DNA of 64,000 bases, from contig NZ_JACDTY010000020.1 in the NCBI RefSeq assembly GCF_013520985.1, forward strand, positions 1 through 64,000, given 5' to 3'. A program made the position numbers and the translations under genes. The notes under the pieces were generated by a model, which had not been told where the DNA came from, ran no database searches, and worked only from the letters and a program-made list of their open reading frames with translations. Source of the stretch: Mesorhizobium neociceri (lineage in GTDB: Bacteria > Pseudomonadota > Alphaproteobacteria > Rhizobiales > Rhizobiaceae). Positions 7,688-14,818 of this stretch are shown piece by piece (the stretch's first letter is position 1; the number at the start of each line of letters is the position of its first letter).

Positions 7688-8803
7688 TCAGGCCGAGATG
7701 ATCTTGGTGTATTCGTCGAGCGCTGCCCCGTAATTCTTGGCGTACCAGTCCATGTCGAGCGCGATCTGCTTCTTCATGTTTTCGGGATCGACCGGGTTGA
7801 TGCGCTTCTTGTCGGCGGGGATCAGCGCGTCGGTGGCCGGATTGGCCGGACCCTGTCCCAGCTTGTCGAACATCACCAGCTGCTTTTGCGGATCCTGAGC
7901 GCTGGCGATGAACTTCATCGCCGCGTCCTTGCCGCCGGGGTTGCCCTTGAGCACGGCAAGCGCGCCAGGCGAGATCAGGCCCTGGTCCCAGATGAACTTG
8001 ATCTTGCCGCCCGAGTCCTGCTCGATCAGCGAGGCGCGTGTCGACCAGACGATCGCCATCGAAGCCTCGCCATTGAGCAGCACGCTCTGGCTTTCGGCGC
8101 CACCGCCCCAATAGGCCACGACGTTTTCCTTGAAGGCGGCGATCTTGTCATGCGCGCGCTTCAGGTCGAGCGGGTAGAGCGAGGCTGGCGCGATGCCGTC
8201 GGCAAGAAGGGCTGCTTCCCAGCTCGACACGCCCCATTTGTAGAGCGAGCGCTTGCCCGGAAATTTCTTCACGTCGAAGAAATCGGCCATGCCGGTCGGG
8301 GCGTCCTTGCCGTATTTCTCCGAGTCATAGGCGATGACATAGGAGAAGAAATAGGTCGAGGCGGCGTATTCCCAGCCGAAGCCTTCGCGCATCTTCTTCT
8401 TGTCGACGATGGCGTAGTCGATCGGCTCGAGCGCGCCCTGGGCGCCGAGCGTGATGGCCGAGAACGGGTCGACGTCGACGAGATCCCAGGTCGGCGCGCC
8501 GCTCTTGAACTGCGCGGCAATCGCGCCTTCGGTCGGGCCCGAGCCGTCCATCTTGACGGTGATGCCGGTGTCCTTGGTGAAGGCCTGGCCATAGGCAGCG
8601 TCATAAGCGGTGAGTGCATCACCACCCCAATTGACCAGCACCAGTTCCTTGGCCTGCGCAAAGGCGCCGGTCGAGCGCAGCAGCATCGGCGTGCCGGCCA
8701 GCAGAAGGGCGGCAAGCTGCGTGAATTGCCGGCGCGAAATCTCGCCGCGTGCTGCCCTGGCGGACAGGCCGTCCATGGCTTGTTTTTTGGTTTCGTGTGT
8801 CAT
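7688..8803 (-). CDS. Periplasmic substrate-binding protein, PotD/family 1 type, Tat-exported
   Basis: A 371-aa extracellular solute-binding protein. Its N-terminus carries a twin-arginine signal (ISRRQFTQLAALLLAG, then STGAFAQA before the likely cleavage site), so it is probably exported folded by Tat. The mature part opens ELVLVNWGGDALTAYDAAYG, the usual PotD-family beginning. It delivers ligand to the two permeases encoded just downstream. The ligand is unknown; polyamines, amino acids or opines are all possible in this family. Confidence 0.9.
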   Translation of the reverse strand: MTHETKKQAMDGLSARAARGEISRRQFTQLAALLLAGTPMLLRSTGAFAQAKELVLVNWGGDALTAYDAAYGQAFTKDTGITVKMDGSGPTEGAIAAQFKSGAPTWDLVDVDPFSAITLGAQGALEPIDYAIVDKKKMREGFGWEYAASTYFFSYVIAYDSEKYGKDAPTGMADFFDVKKFPGKRSLYKWGVSSWEAALLADGIAPASLYPLDLKRAHDKIAAFKENVVAYWGGGAESQSVLLNGEASMAIVWSTRASLIEQDSGGKIKFIWDQGLISPGALAVLKGNPGGKDAAMKFIASAQDPQKQLVMFDKLGQGPANPATDALIPADKKRINPVDPENMKKQIALDMDWYAKNYGAALDEYTKIISA

Positions 8804-8884
8804 GTCAGTTCCCCTTTTTTGTTGTTGATAATTCCGGTAGTTGGCGCGAATTCCAGATTCATTGCTGGAAGCCCGCTTTGGTCG

Positions 8885-9976
8885 TCATCCTCCGTCCGGA
8901 AGGAGGAAACCTTTTTCCGCCGGCCAGGTCAGCCAGACGGAATTGCCTTTGATCAGCGCAGCGGCTGCAACCTCGTTCGGCACCGATACGGTAACCTTGG
9001 CGCCCTGGCGCGTTGTCAGGTCGAGCTTGGTCGCTGCTCCCAGATAGGTCGAGCCGACGGCCGTTGCAGCAATGCCGTTCTCGCCGGCGGCTGCTTCGCG
9101 CGCGATCGACATATGCTCGGGGCGGATCGCCAATATGGCATTGCCGTTGACTGCCTCGGCATTGCCGCGCAGCGTGATCGCGCGGTCTTCGCAAAGTGCG
9201 GTGGCGCCATCATCGGCGCGCTTCACGCCCTTCAGCGGCAGCATGTTGATCTCGCCCAAGAACTCGGCGACGAAGCGGTTGGCCGGCCGGTCGTAGACTT
9301 CGTCCGGCGCGCCCACCTGCAGCAATTTGCCATGGTTGAAGATGGCGACGCGCGACGACAGCGCCAGCGCCTCGCTCTGGTCGTGAGTGACGAAGACGAA
9401 AGTGGTGCCGGTTTCCTGGTGCAGCCGCTTCATCTCGGCCTGCATCTGGCCGCGCAGGCTCTTGTCCAGCGCCGAGAACGGCTCGTCGAGGAGCAGCACG
9501 CCAGGCTCGAACACCAAGGCACGTGCCAGCGCTACACGCTGCTGCTGGCCGCCGGAAAGCTGCGCCGGCAGTTTGGTCTCATGGCCCTTCAGGCCGACGC
9601 GCTCGATCATCTCGGCAACGCGGCGCTTGATCTCGGCAGCGGATTTCTTGCGCACCTTGAGCGGGAAGGCGATGTTGGCCTCGACCGACATATGCGGAAA
9701 CAGCGCATAACCCTGGAACACCATGCCGGCGGCGCGCTGCTCGGCCGGGCGCTCGGTGATGTCGACGCCGTCGCTGAAAAGCTTGCCGACGGTCGGCTGC
9801 ACGAAGCCGGCCAGGATCATAAGGAAGGTGGTTTTGCCGGAACCAGAGGGGCCGAGCAGCGTCAAAAACTCGCCGCGGCCGATATTGAGCGTCAGATCGT
9901 CCAGTGCACGGAACGAGCCGAAGCTCTTGCCGATCCCGATTGCCTTGATCTCTGCGGCCCGGCCGGGTTGCTGCAT
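8885..9976 (-). CDS. ABC transporter ATP-binding protein, PotA-like
   Basis: ATPase of about 363 aa that powers the PotBCD-like importer. Walker A GPSGSGKTT, signature [15 protein letters not shown], Walker B VLLLDEPFSALD and the switch VTHDQSEALALS are all present, and a C-terminal TOBE-like regulatory domain follows. The frame is open to 10069, but the ATG at 9976 has a clear ribosome site (AGGAAGAGG) and starts at the conserved region. It is the first gene of the operon, 81 bp before the binding-protein gene. Confidence 0.92.
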   Translation of the reverse strand: MQQPGRAAEIKAIGIGKSFGSFRALDDLTLNIGRGEFLTLLGPSGSGKTTFLMILAGFVQPTVGKLFSDGVDITERPAEQRAAGMVFQGYALFPHMSVEANIAFPLKVRKKSAAEIKRRVAEMIERVGLKGHETKLPAQLSGGQQQRVALARALVFEPGVLLLDEPFSALDKSLRGQMQAEMKRLHQETGTTFVFVTHDQSEALALSSRVAIFNHGKLLQVGAPDEVYDRPANRFVAEFLGEINMLPLKGVKRADDGATALCEDRAITLRGNAEAVNGNAILAIRPEHMSIAREAAAGENGIAATAVGSTYLGAATKLDLTTRQGAKVTVSVPNEVAAAALIKGNSVWLTWPAEKGFLLPDGG

Positions 9977-10079
9977 CCTGCCTCTTCCTTGGTCGTGGTC
10001 TGAGCGTAGGGCAGGGCGCCGGTTCACCGCAACCGAATAGTTTTCGCCTGATCGGCAAATTTGATTCACGGATGGCGCC

Positions 10080-10104
10080 TAATCTCCCCTCAAGGGGGAG
10101 ATTA
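10080..10104. terminator. Inverted repeat at the LysR stop, possible terminator or truncated RIME
   Basis: Arms TAATCTCCCC and GGGGAGATTA (10 bp each, 5-nt loop) form a perfect hairpin. It overlaps the stop codon of the LysR gene and precedes the ABC operon, both read on the minus strand. The CTCCCC/GGGGAG arms resemble the RIME element at 41303-41462, so it may be a shortened mosaic element serving as a terminator. There is no strong T run. Confidence 0.5.
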
Positions 10105-10986
10105 GCTAACTTCCGACAGTTTCGCTCTTAACCACCCCGCAAACGCCTCCAGCACTGGATGGCTCGCCTTGGCATGCTCGGACACCAGGAAATACGAACG
10201 CGGCGAGGGGATCGCGATGTCGAAGGGGCGCACCAGACGGCCTTCGCTCAGTGCCCGGCGGCTGGTCAGTTCGTCGCCCAGGGCAATGCCCTGGCCGGCG
10301 ATTGCCGCCGAAAAGACGAGGTTCATGTCCGAGAAGAAGATGCCGCCTTCGGTGTCGGGGTTTTCCACCTTGGACAGCGCCAGCCAGCGCGCCCAGTCCT
10401 CGGTATCGCCGAGGTGCAGAAGGTTGGCGCGCAGCACGTCGGACGGTTTGGAAAAGCCGCCGACCTTGTTGAGCAAGGTCGGACTGCAGAGCGGCGTGAA
10501 CGAGATTTCGCACAGCAAATCGACCGCCCGGTTCGGCCAGTTGCCAACGCCGAAGGCGATGAAGGCATCGGCGTCCGGATTGCTGACATCATCCAGCCGC
10601 CTCGGTGTCAGGATCGATAGCGCCACATCCGGATACATCTGCCGGAACTCGCCAATATGCGTGCACAGGAATAGCGAGGCGAAGCCCGGCGTGCACGAGA
10701 CGGCGAACGAGCCACCGACACCGGTACCGGCATTGCGCGCCACCGCGTCGCCGAGCACCGTCAGCGCTTTGCGCACATCGGCTGCGTAGCGCTGGCCGCG
10801 CGGTGTGAGCGCCACGCCCTTGCCGATGCGCTCAAGCAGATCGAAGCCGAGATCGCGTTCGAGCAGCCGCAGTTGATGGCTGACCGCGCTGCGGGTGAGG
10901 TGCAGTTCGTCGGCGGCGCGCCAGACGCTGCCGTGACGGGCAAAACTGTCGAGGGCGCGCAGCGCCTGTGTGGAGGGTATTCGCAA
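10102..10986 (-). CDS. LysR-family transcriptional regulator (GcvA-like)
   Basis: A 294-aa LysR regulator. The N-terminal HTH is plain (LRALDSFARHGSVWRAADELHLTRSAVSHQLRLLERDLG), followed by the two-lobed co-inducer domain, with GcvA-type wording such as FDLLERIGKGVALTPRGQRY. It is divergent from the M20 amidohydrolase gene, 82 bp away, the usual arrangement for a LysR protein and its target. It also lies just upstream of the polyamine-type transporter on the same strand and may control both. Confidence 0.92.
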   Translation of the reverse strand: MRIPSTQALRALDSFARHGSVWRAADELHLTRSAVSHQLRLLERDLGFDLLERIGKGVALTPRGQRYAADVRKALTVLGDAVARNAGTGVGGSFAVSCTPGFASLFLCTHIGEFRQMYPDVALSILTPRRLDDVSNPDADAFIAFGVGNWPNRAVDLLCEISFTPLCSPTLLNKVGGFSKPSDVLRANLLHLGDTEDWARWLALSKVENPDTEGGIFFSDMNLVFSAAIAGQGIALGDELTSRRALSEGRLVRPFDIAIPSPRSYFLVSEHAKASHPVLEAFAGWLRAKLSEVS

Positions 10987-11068
10987 GAGGCCTCAGGTGA
11001 ACCGAATTTGCACGAACCGGGAAAACATATCACTTTTTGGAAAGCCGTTTCACTGCTTTCTTGGTCGC

Positions 11069-12670
11069 ATGGAGAAACCGGTGACGACCTCGGCGCAAGC
11101 GACCGCGCTTGCCTGCATCGACGGCATCCAGCCATCGCTGTCGGCGTGGACGCGCACCATTTTCGATTTCGGCGAGACCGCATGGCGCGAATACCAGTCG
11201 GCGGCCTGGTATGTCGCGCGGCTGAAGCATGAGGGCTTTTCGGTCGAGGAGGGGTCGGCCGGCATGCCGACCGCCTTCTGCGCCCACTGGACGAACGGTC
11301 CCGGTCCGACCATCGGCATGTACGCCGAATATGACGCCGTGCCCGGCAACTGCCAGGATGCGGCGACGGTGAAGCGGCCGCGCCCGGGTCTTGGCAGCGA
11401 GGCCGGCGGCCATACCGATCCGCATTCGGGGCTTGGCGTCGCCAGCCTCGGCGGGCTTCTGGCCACCAAGGCGACGATGCAGCGCCACGGTATCGAGGGC
11501 ACGTTGCGCTTCACCGGCGAGCCGGCGGAGAAGGTGCGGGGCTCGAAGCCGATCCATGCGGCAAAAGGCTATTATGACGGCCTTGCCGGCATGATCTCCT
11601 TCCATCCCTTCTACATGCTGCCGCTCTGCAACACCGCGCGCTGGGACACGCATTGCGGCGCTGCCTATGCGATGATCTACCGCTTCATCTGCGATGAACC
11701 CGAAAACTGGTTTCGTGCCGGCGACGGCGCGCCGATCCCGCAGGCGCATTCGGCGGTGCGCGCGCCCGGCGCCAACGATGCACTGATGACCATGTACATG
11801 GCCTCCAAGGCGCTGCGCGATTCCATGCTGCCGCACCAAGGCGGCTGGTCGATCAGCGAGGCTATCCTGACGGCAGGGCAGGCGACCGCCGACAATCTGC
11901 CGGCGGGGCTCTCCGAGATCCAGTACATGATCCGCGTGCCAACCATTGCCATGGCCGAGCAGGTCACCGCCGTGCTCGACCGTAATGCGGCCGCGGCCGC
12001 CGCGATCAGCGGCTGCCGCTACGAGCGCCATTGGGTATCGAAGTCGCGGCCGGGTCTCGCCAACCACGCCTTGGCAGGGATTACTTTTGAAGCGCTGTCC
12101 GCGGTCGGCCCGCCGCACTGGGATGAGGCGGCGAAGACGATCGCCCGCGAGGTCCAGGTCAATGCCGGCGGCATCGCAAGCGAAAACCCGTTCATAGACG
12201 AGATGGAGCGGCTGATCACGCCGCAGGAGGCTGAGGCGATCCTGCGCCGCGACCTGCCGCCGTCGCAGATCAACTCGACCTCCGACGACTACACCGACAT
12301 GTCGTGGCACGCCCCGACGGCGCGCTTCTATGTCGCCCGCCCGGCGCTGCGTTCCGCGAACGGCCACGCCTATTCATCCTGGGCGATGAATGCGCTGGGT
12401 GGCATCTCGGCCACCATCGACCCGATGGTCATTTGCGCGGCCAAGACGGTTGCGCTTGCGGCGCTTCGCCTGCTTGAGGACAAAACCGCGCGCGATGCGG
12501 CGATGGACGAATTCGTCACCCGCACCGGCGGCGGCATCGGCGGCTCGAACTGGATCGCGCCGCTTTGCGACTACGAACCCCCAACCAATTTCCGCTGGCC
12601 GGAATATGTCACCACCGCGCGTGGGCGCGACTGGTGGATTCCGAGCGGCCAATCCAATCAAGCTGCATAG
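11069..12670 (+). CDS. M20-family amidohydrolase / peptidase (AbgB-like)
   Basis: A protein of about 533 aa in the M20 metallo-amidohydrolase family, closest in style to the AbgB group. Visible landmarks are GMYAEYDAVPG, EAGGHTDPHSGLG, GTLRFTGEPAEKVRGS and a C-terminal YSSWAMNALGG. The metal motif reads H-T-D-P-H where AbgB/M20D enzymes usually have H-x-C-G-H, and PAEK replaces the common PAEE, so metal binding or activity may differ. The frame is open to 10970, inside the divergent LysR gene; I placed the start at the ATG at 11069. It is followed by a dimethylargininase-like gene, suggesting degradation of an N-acyl or guanidino compound. Confidence 0.82.
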   Translation: MEKPVTTSAQATALACIDGIQPSLSAWTRTIFDFGETAWREYQSAAWYVARLKHEGFSVEEGSAGMPTAFCAHWTNGPGPTIGMYAEYDAVPGNCQDAATVKRPRPGLGSEAGGHTDPHSGLGVASLGGLLATKATMQRHGIEGTLRFTGEPAEKVRGSKPIHAAKGYYDGLAGMISFHPFYMLPLCNTARWDTHCGAAYAMIYRFICDEPENWFRAGDGAPIPQAHSAVRAPGANDALMTMYMASKALRDSMLPHQGGWSISEAILTAGQATADNLPAGLSEIQYMIRVPTIAMAEQVTAVLDRNAAAAAAISGCRYERHWVSKSRPGLANHALAGITFEALSAVGPPHWDEAAKTIAREVQVNAGGIASENPFIDEMERLITPQEAEAILRRDLPPSQINSTSDDYTDMSWHAPTARFYVARPALRSANGHAYSSWAMNALGGISATIDPMVICAAKTVALAALRLLEDKTARDAAMDEFVTRTGGGIGGSNWIAPLCDYEPPTNFRWPEYVTTARGRDWWIPSGQSNQAA

Positions 12671-12689
12671 TCAAATCGAGGAGAACCCC

Positions 12690-13622
12690 ATGACCGTCCA
12701 TGACCGCATCGTCGCCGAGCCGTTTTCACTGCAGCGCCGCAATCCCGCCGGCGGCACCAAGCCGCTGACATCATGGGGTTTTGCCAACGAGACCGACATG
12801 CTGACCGACGTTTTGCTCGGCTCACCCAATTTCCTGCGCCACCTTTCGACCAGCTCGCTGTCGCGCAAGCACCTGCGCGAGGCGCCGTGCAACGTCCAGA
12901 TTGCGCAGGCGCAGCACAAGGATCTTGTTGCCGCCTATGAGCATTTCGGCGTCAACATCCACTGGCATGAGCCGACGCCGGAACTGCCGATGCAGGTCTA
13001 TTCCCGCGATTCCAGCGTCATGACGCCCTATGGTGCCTTCATCACCGCCATGGCCAATTGGTGGCGGCGCGGCGAGAACTATGCCGCCATCCGCACTTAC
13101 GAAAAGCTCGGCATCCCGATCTACGACATGGTCACATCAGGCACCTTCGAGGGTGGCGACTTCAACGTCATCGAGGACGGCGTCGTGCTGATCGGCTGCG
13201 GCGGCGCCCGCACGCAGGAGGAGGGCGCCCGCCAGGTGCAGGCCTGGTTCGACAAGGAGGGCTGGGAAACCCGCATCGCCTTCATCGACGAATACTACGT
13301 CCATATCGACCTGATGGTGGTGCCGATCGCCGAAAAGCTGACCGCGGTCTGCCTCGCTTGCACCGAGCCCGGCATTGTCGACTGGCTGAAGGGCAAGGGC
13401 CACGAGATCATCGACGTGCCGTTCCAGGACACGATGGCGCTTGGCTGCAACTTCATGTCGCTCGGCAAGGACAGGGTGATCGCGCCGACGTCGAGCCAGT
13501 CGCTGATCGGCCAGCTCAAGGCGCGCGGCTTCGAGGTCGCGGCGATAGACATGAGCGAAATCTCCAAGACCGGCGGCGGCATCCATTGCATGGCGCAGGC
13601 GCTCAAGCGCGAGCCGGCGTAA
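12690..13622 (+). CDS. Dimethylargininase / arginine-deiminase-related hydrolase
   Basis: A 310-aa member of the guanidino-group-modifying superfamily (DDAH, amidinotransferase, arginine deiminase). Landmarks are SRDSSVMTPYGAFI, FEGGDF, the YYVHIDLMVVPI segment with a catalytic-type His, and C-terminal GGGIHCMAQAL, whose Cys (about residue 300) is the nucleophile in the family. The likely reaction hydrolyses methylated arginine or a related guanidine to citrulline plus an amine. A strong ribosome site (GAGGAGA) precedes the ATG. It lies 19 bp after the M20 gene, so the two form one operon under the divergent LysR regulator. Confidence 0.85.
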   Translation: MTVHDRIVAEPFSLQRRNPAGGTKPLTSWGFANETDMLTDVLLGSPNFLRHLSTSSLSRKHLREAPCNVQIAQAQHKDLVAAYEHFGVNIHWHEPTPELPMQVYSRDSSVMTPYGAFITAMANWWRRGENYAAIRTYEKLGIPIYDMVTSGTFEGGDFNVIEDGVVLIGCGGARTQEEGARQVQAWFDKEGWETRIAFIDEYYVHIDLMVVPIAEKLTAVCLACTEPGIVDWLKGKGHEIIDVPFQDTMALGCNFMSLGKDRVIAPTSSQSLIGQLKARGFEVAAIDMSEISKTGGGIHCMAQALKREPA

Positions 13623-13632
13623 GGGCACGAAT

Positions 13633-13665
13633 TTGACAACACAGGCCCGGTGGGAGAAATATACA
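13633..13665 (+). promoter_or_regulatory. Predicted sigma-70-type promoter of the small peptide gene
   Basis: A perfect -35 TTGACA at 13633-13638 is followed 17-21 bp later by an AT-rich GAAATATACA stretch that can serve as -10. It lies in the short gap after the dimethylargininase stop and points at the 29-codon peptide gene. That gives the peptide its own transcription start. Confidence 0.55.
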
Positions 13666-13687
13666 CTGTCACCAGAGGAGGGATTCT

Positions 13688-13777
13688 GTGAAAAAAGCTT
13701 ATGAAGAGCCGAGCCTAGCCAAGGCGGGAAAGCTCGCATCGCTGGTTGCCGCACCCTCGTCGAAGCCCGCCCCTTGA
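13688..13777 (+). CDS. Putative RiPP precursor peptide with lasso-type leader motif
   Basis: A 29-codon frame starts with GTG at 13688 behind a very strong ribosome site (GAGGAGGGA, 13676-13684). The peptide contains YEEPSLAKAG, a match to the YxxPxLxxxG leader motif that lasso-peptide RRE proteins recognise, and continues KLASLVAAPSSKPAP. The Thr usual near the leader end is replaced by Val or Ala. It has its own promoter upstream and a hairpin terminator downstream. No cyclase, protease or RRE gene is in this window, so it would be an orphan precursor, acted on elsewhere or serving another role. The motif match is seen; the RiPP function is inference. Confidence 0.6.
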   Translation: MKKAYEEPSLAKAGKLASLVAAPSSKPAP

Positions 13778-13840
13778 TCGCTACCGGCCGCTGACGGTCG
13801 AAATGTGGTTGTCCGACAACTGGACCGAATTGTTGATGGC

Positions 13841-13869
13841 AGCCCGCCGGCTTTGAACGGCGGGCTTTT
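13841..13869 (+). terminator. Rho-independent terminator after the small peptide gene
   Basis: AGCCCGCCG and CGGCGGGCT pair over 9 bp around a GCTTTGAA loop, and the stem runs into TTTT. This is a classic intrinsic terminator. It closes the peptide unit on the plus strand and faces the convergent GntR gene. Confidence 0.75.
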
Positions 13870-13920
13870 GCTTTGCGCCAGAGCGCTGTCGCGTAAAGCC
13901 ACTCGCGGCAGGTCAGCCGG

Positions 13921-14631
13921 CTAGTCCGGTCTGTCCGAACCTGAATTGAATTTGCGCCTGGCGTTTTCCAGATGCGCGCGCATCGCTTGCCCGGCGGCTT
14001 CCGGGTCATGGCGCTCGATCGCCTCGAACACAGCCTGGTGGCCGGCGAAACTCCTGCGGTTTTCGATCTCCGTATTGGCCACGTGGATGCGCTGGTTGAT
14101 CAGCCATTCGACCAGCGCTTCGTGCGCGGCGAGGAAGATCGGATTGCCGGGGATGACGGTCAGGACGCGGTGAAACGCGACATCGGTGACGGCGAAGGCT
14201 CGCGCCCGGGGAATGGCACGCTCGTTTTCGGCCAGTGCGACGGCCAACGCGTCGATCTGTTCGCGGGTCGCCATCTCCGCGGCGTGGCGCGCGATCGAGA
14301 CCTCGAGAAACAGCCGCAATTGCTCGAAATGGCCGATGCCGTCGGGCTGGTCCATCAACAGATGCGCCGTGCCGGTCAGTTGCTCCAGCATGTTCTTCGG
14401 CGTCGGCCGCGTCACCTTCGGCCGCTCGCCGCTGTTGATCTTCACCAGCCCCATCTTCTCCAGTGCAAACAACGCCTCGCGCACCGAAGGGCGGCCGACG
14501 TCGAACATCGACATCAGGTCGCGCTCGGACGGCAGCGAGGCGCCGACCGGATAGACCTCGTCGCGGATCATCGCCTCCAGCCGAAGGCGAACTTCATCCG
14601 ACAATTTTTTTCGAACCGGCATATTGTGCAT
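13921..14631 (-). CDS. GntR-family regulator, FadR/FCD subfamily (NanR-like)
   Basis: A 236-aa repressor-type protein. It has the GntR winged helix (LRLEAMIRDEVYPVGASLPSERDLMSMFDVGRPSVREALFALE...) followed by an alpha-helical FCD domain with typical metal or ligand His positions (AFHRVLTVIPGNPIF, GHQAVFEAIERHD). It is divergent from an Opp-type transporter operon ending in a NanA-like lyase, so a NanR-like role sensing a sugar acid is plausible but unproven. The ATG at 14631 has an AAGG ribosome site; a second ATG is at 14622. Confidence 0.88.
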   Translation of the reverse strand: MHNMPVRKKLSDEVRLRLEAMIRDEVYPVGASLPSERDLMSMFDVGRPSVREALFALEKMGLVKINSGERPKVTRPTPKNMLEQLTGTAHLLMDQPDGIGHFEQLRLFLEVSIARHAAEMATREQIDALAVALAENERAIPRARAFAVTDVAFHRVLTVIPGNPIFLAAHEALVEWLINQRIHVANTEIENRRSFAGHQAVFEAIERHDPEAAGQAMRAHLENARRKFNSGSDRPD

Positions 14632-14657
14632 GGTCTACCTTTTAAGCTATTAGACCA
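14631..14657. promoter_or_regulatory. Inverted repeat, candidate GntR operator
   Basis: TGGTCTA at 14631-14637 and TAGACCA at 14651-14657 are perfect inverse copies 13 bp apart. They sit at the GntR start codon in the region shared with the transporter operon. TGGT/ACCA half-sites are usual for FadR-type regulators. Autoregulation is inferred. Confidence 0.5.
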
Positions 14658-14818
14658 GTCGCTGCAAGCGAGGATCTTGCGCAACCGAAGGGATGGAGGT
14701 CGCCGTTTTGCCGATGGGCGCGGCGGTCGCGCGACAGACGAGGATCTGGCGCGAAATCGGCCTGGAGCAGGGGCATGGCCTCGATTTCGGCCGGCGAAAG
14801 CAACGGGAGGAAAATTCC

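Noticed and set aside
7655-10003. 782-codon plus-strand ORF opposite the polyamine-type operon
   Set aside because: It spans two well-defined minus-strand genes and the gap between them and has no domain of its own; composition is typical of an antisense frame.
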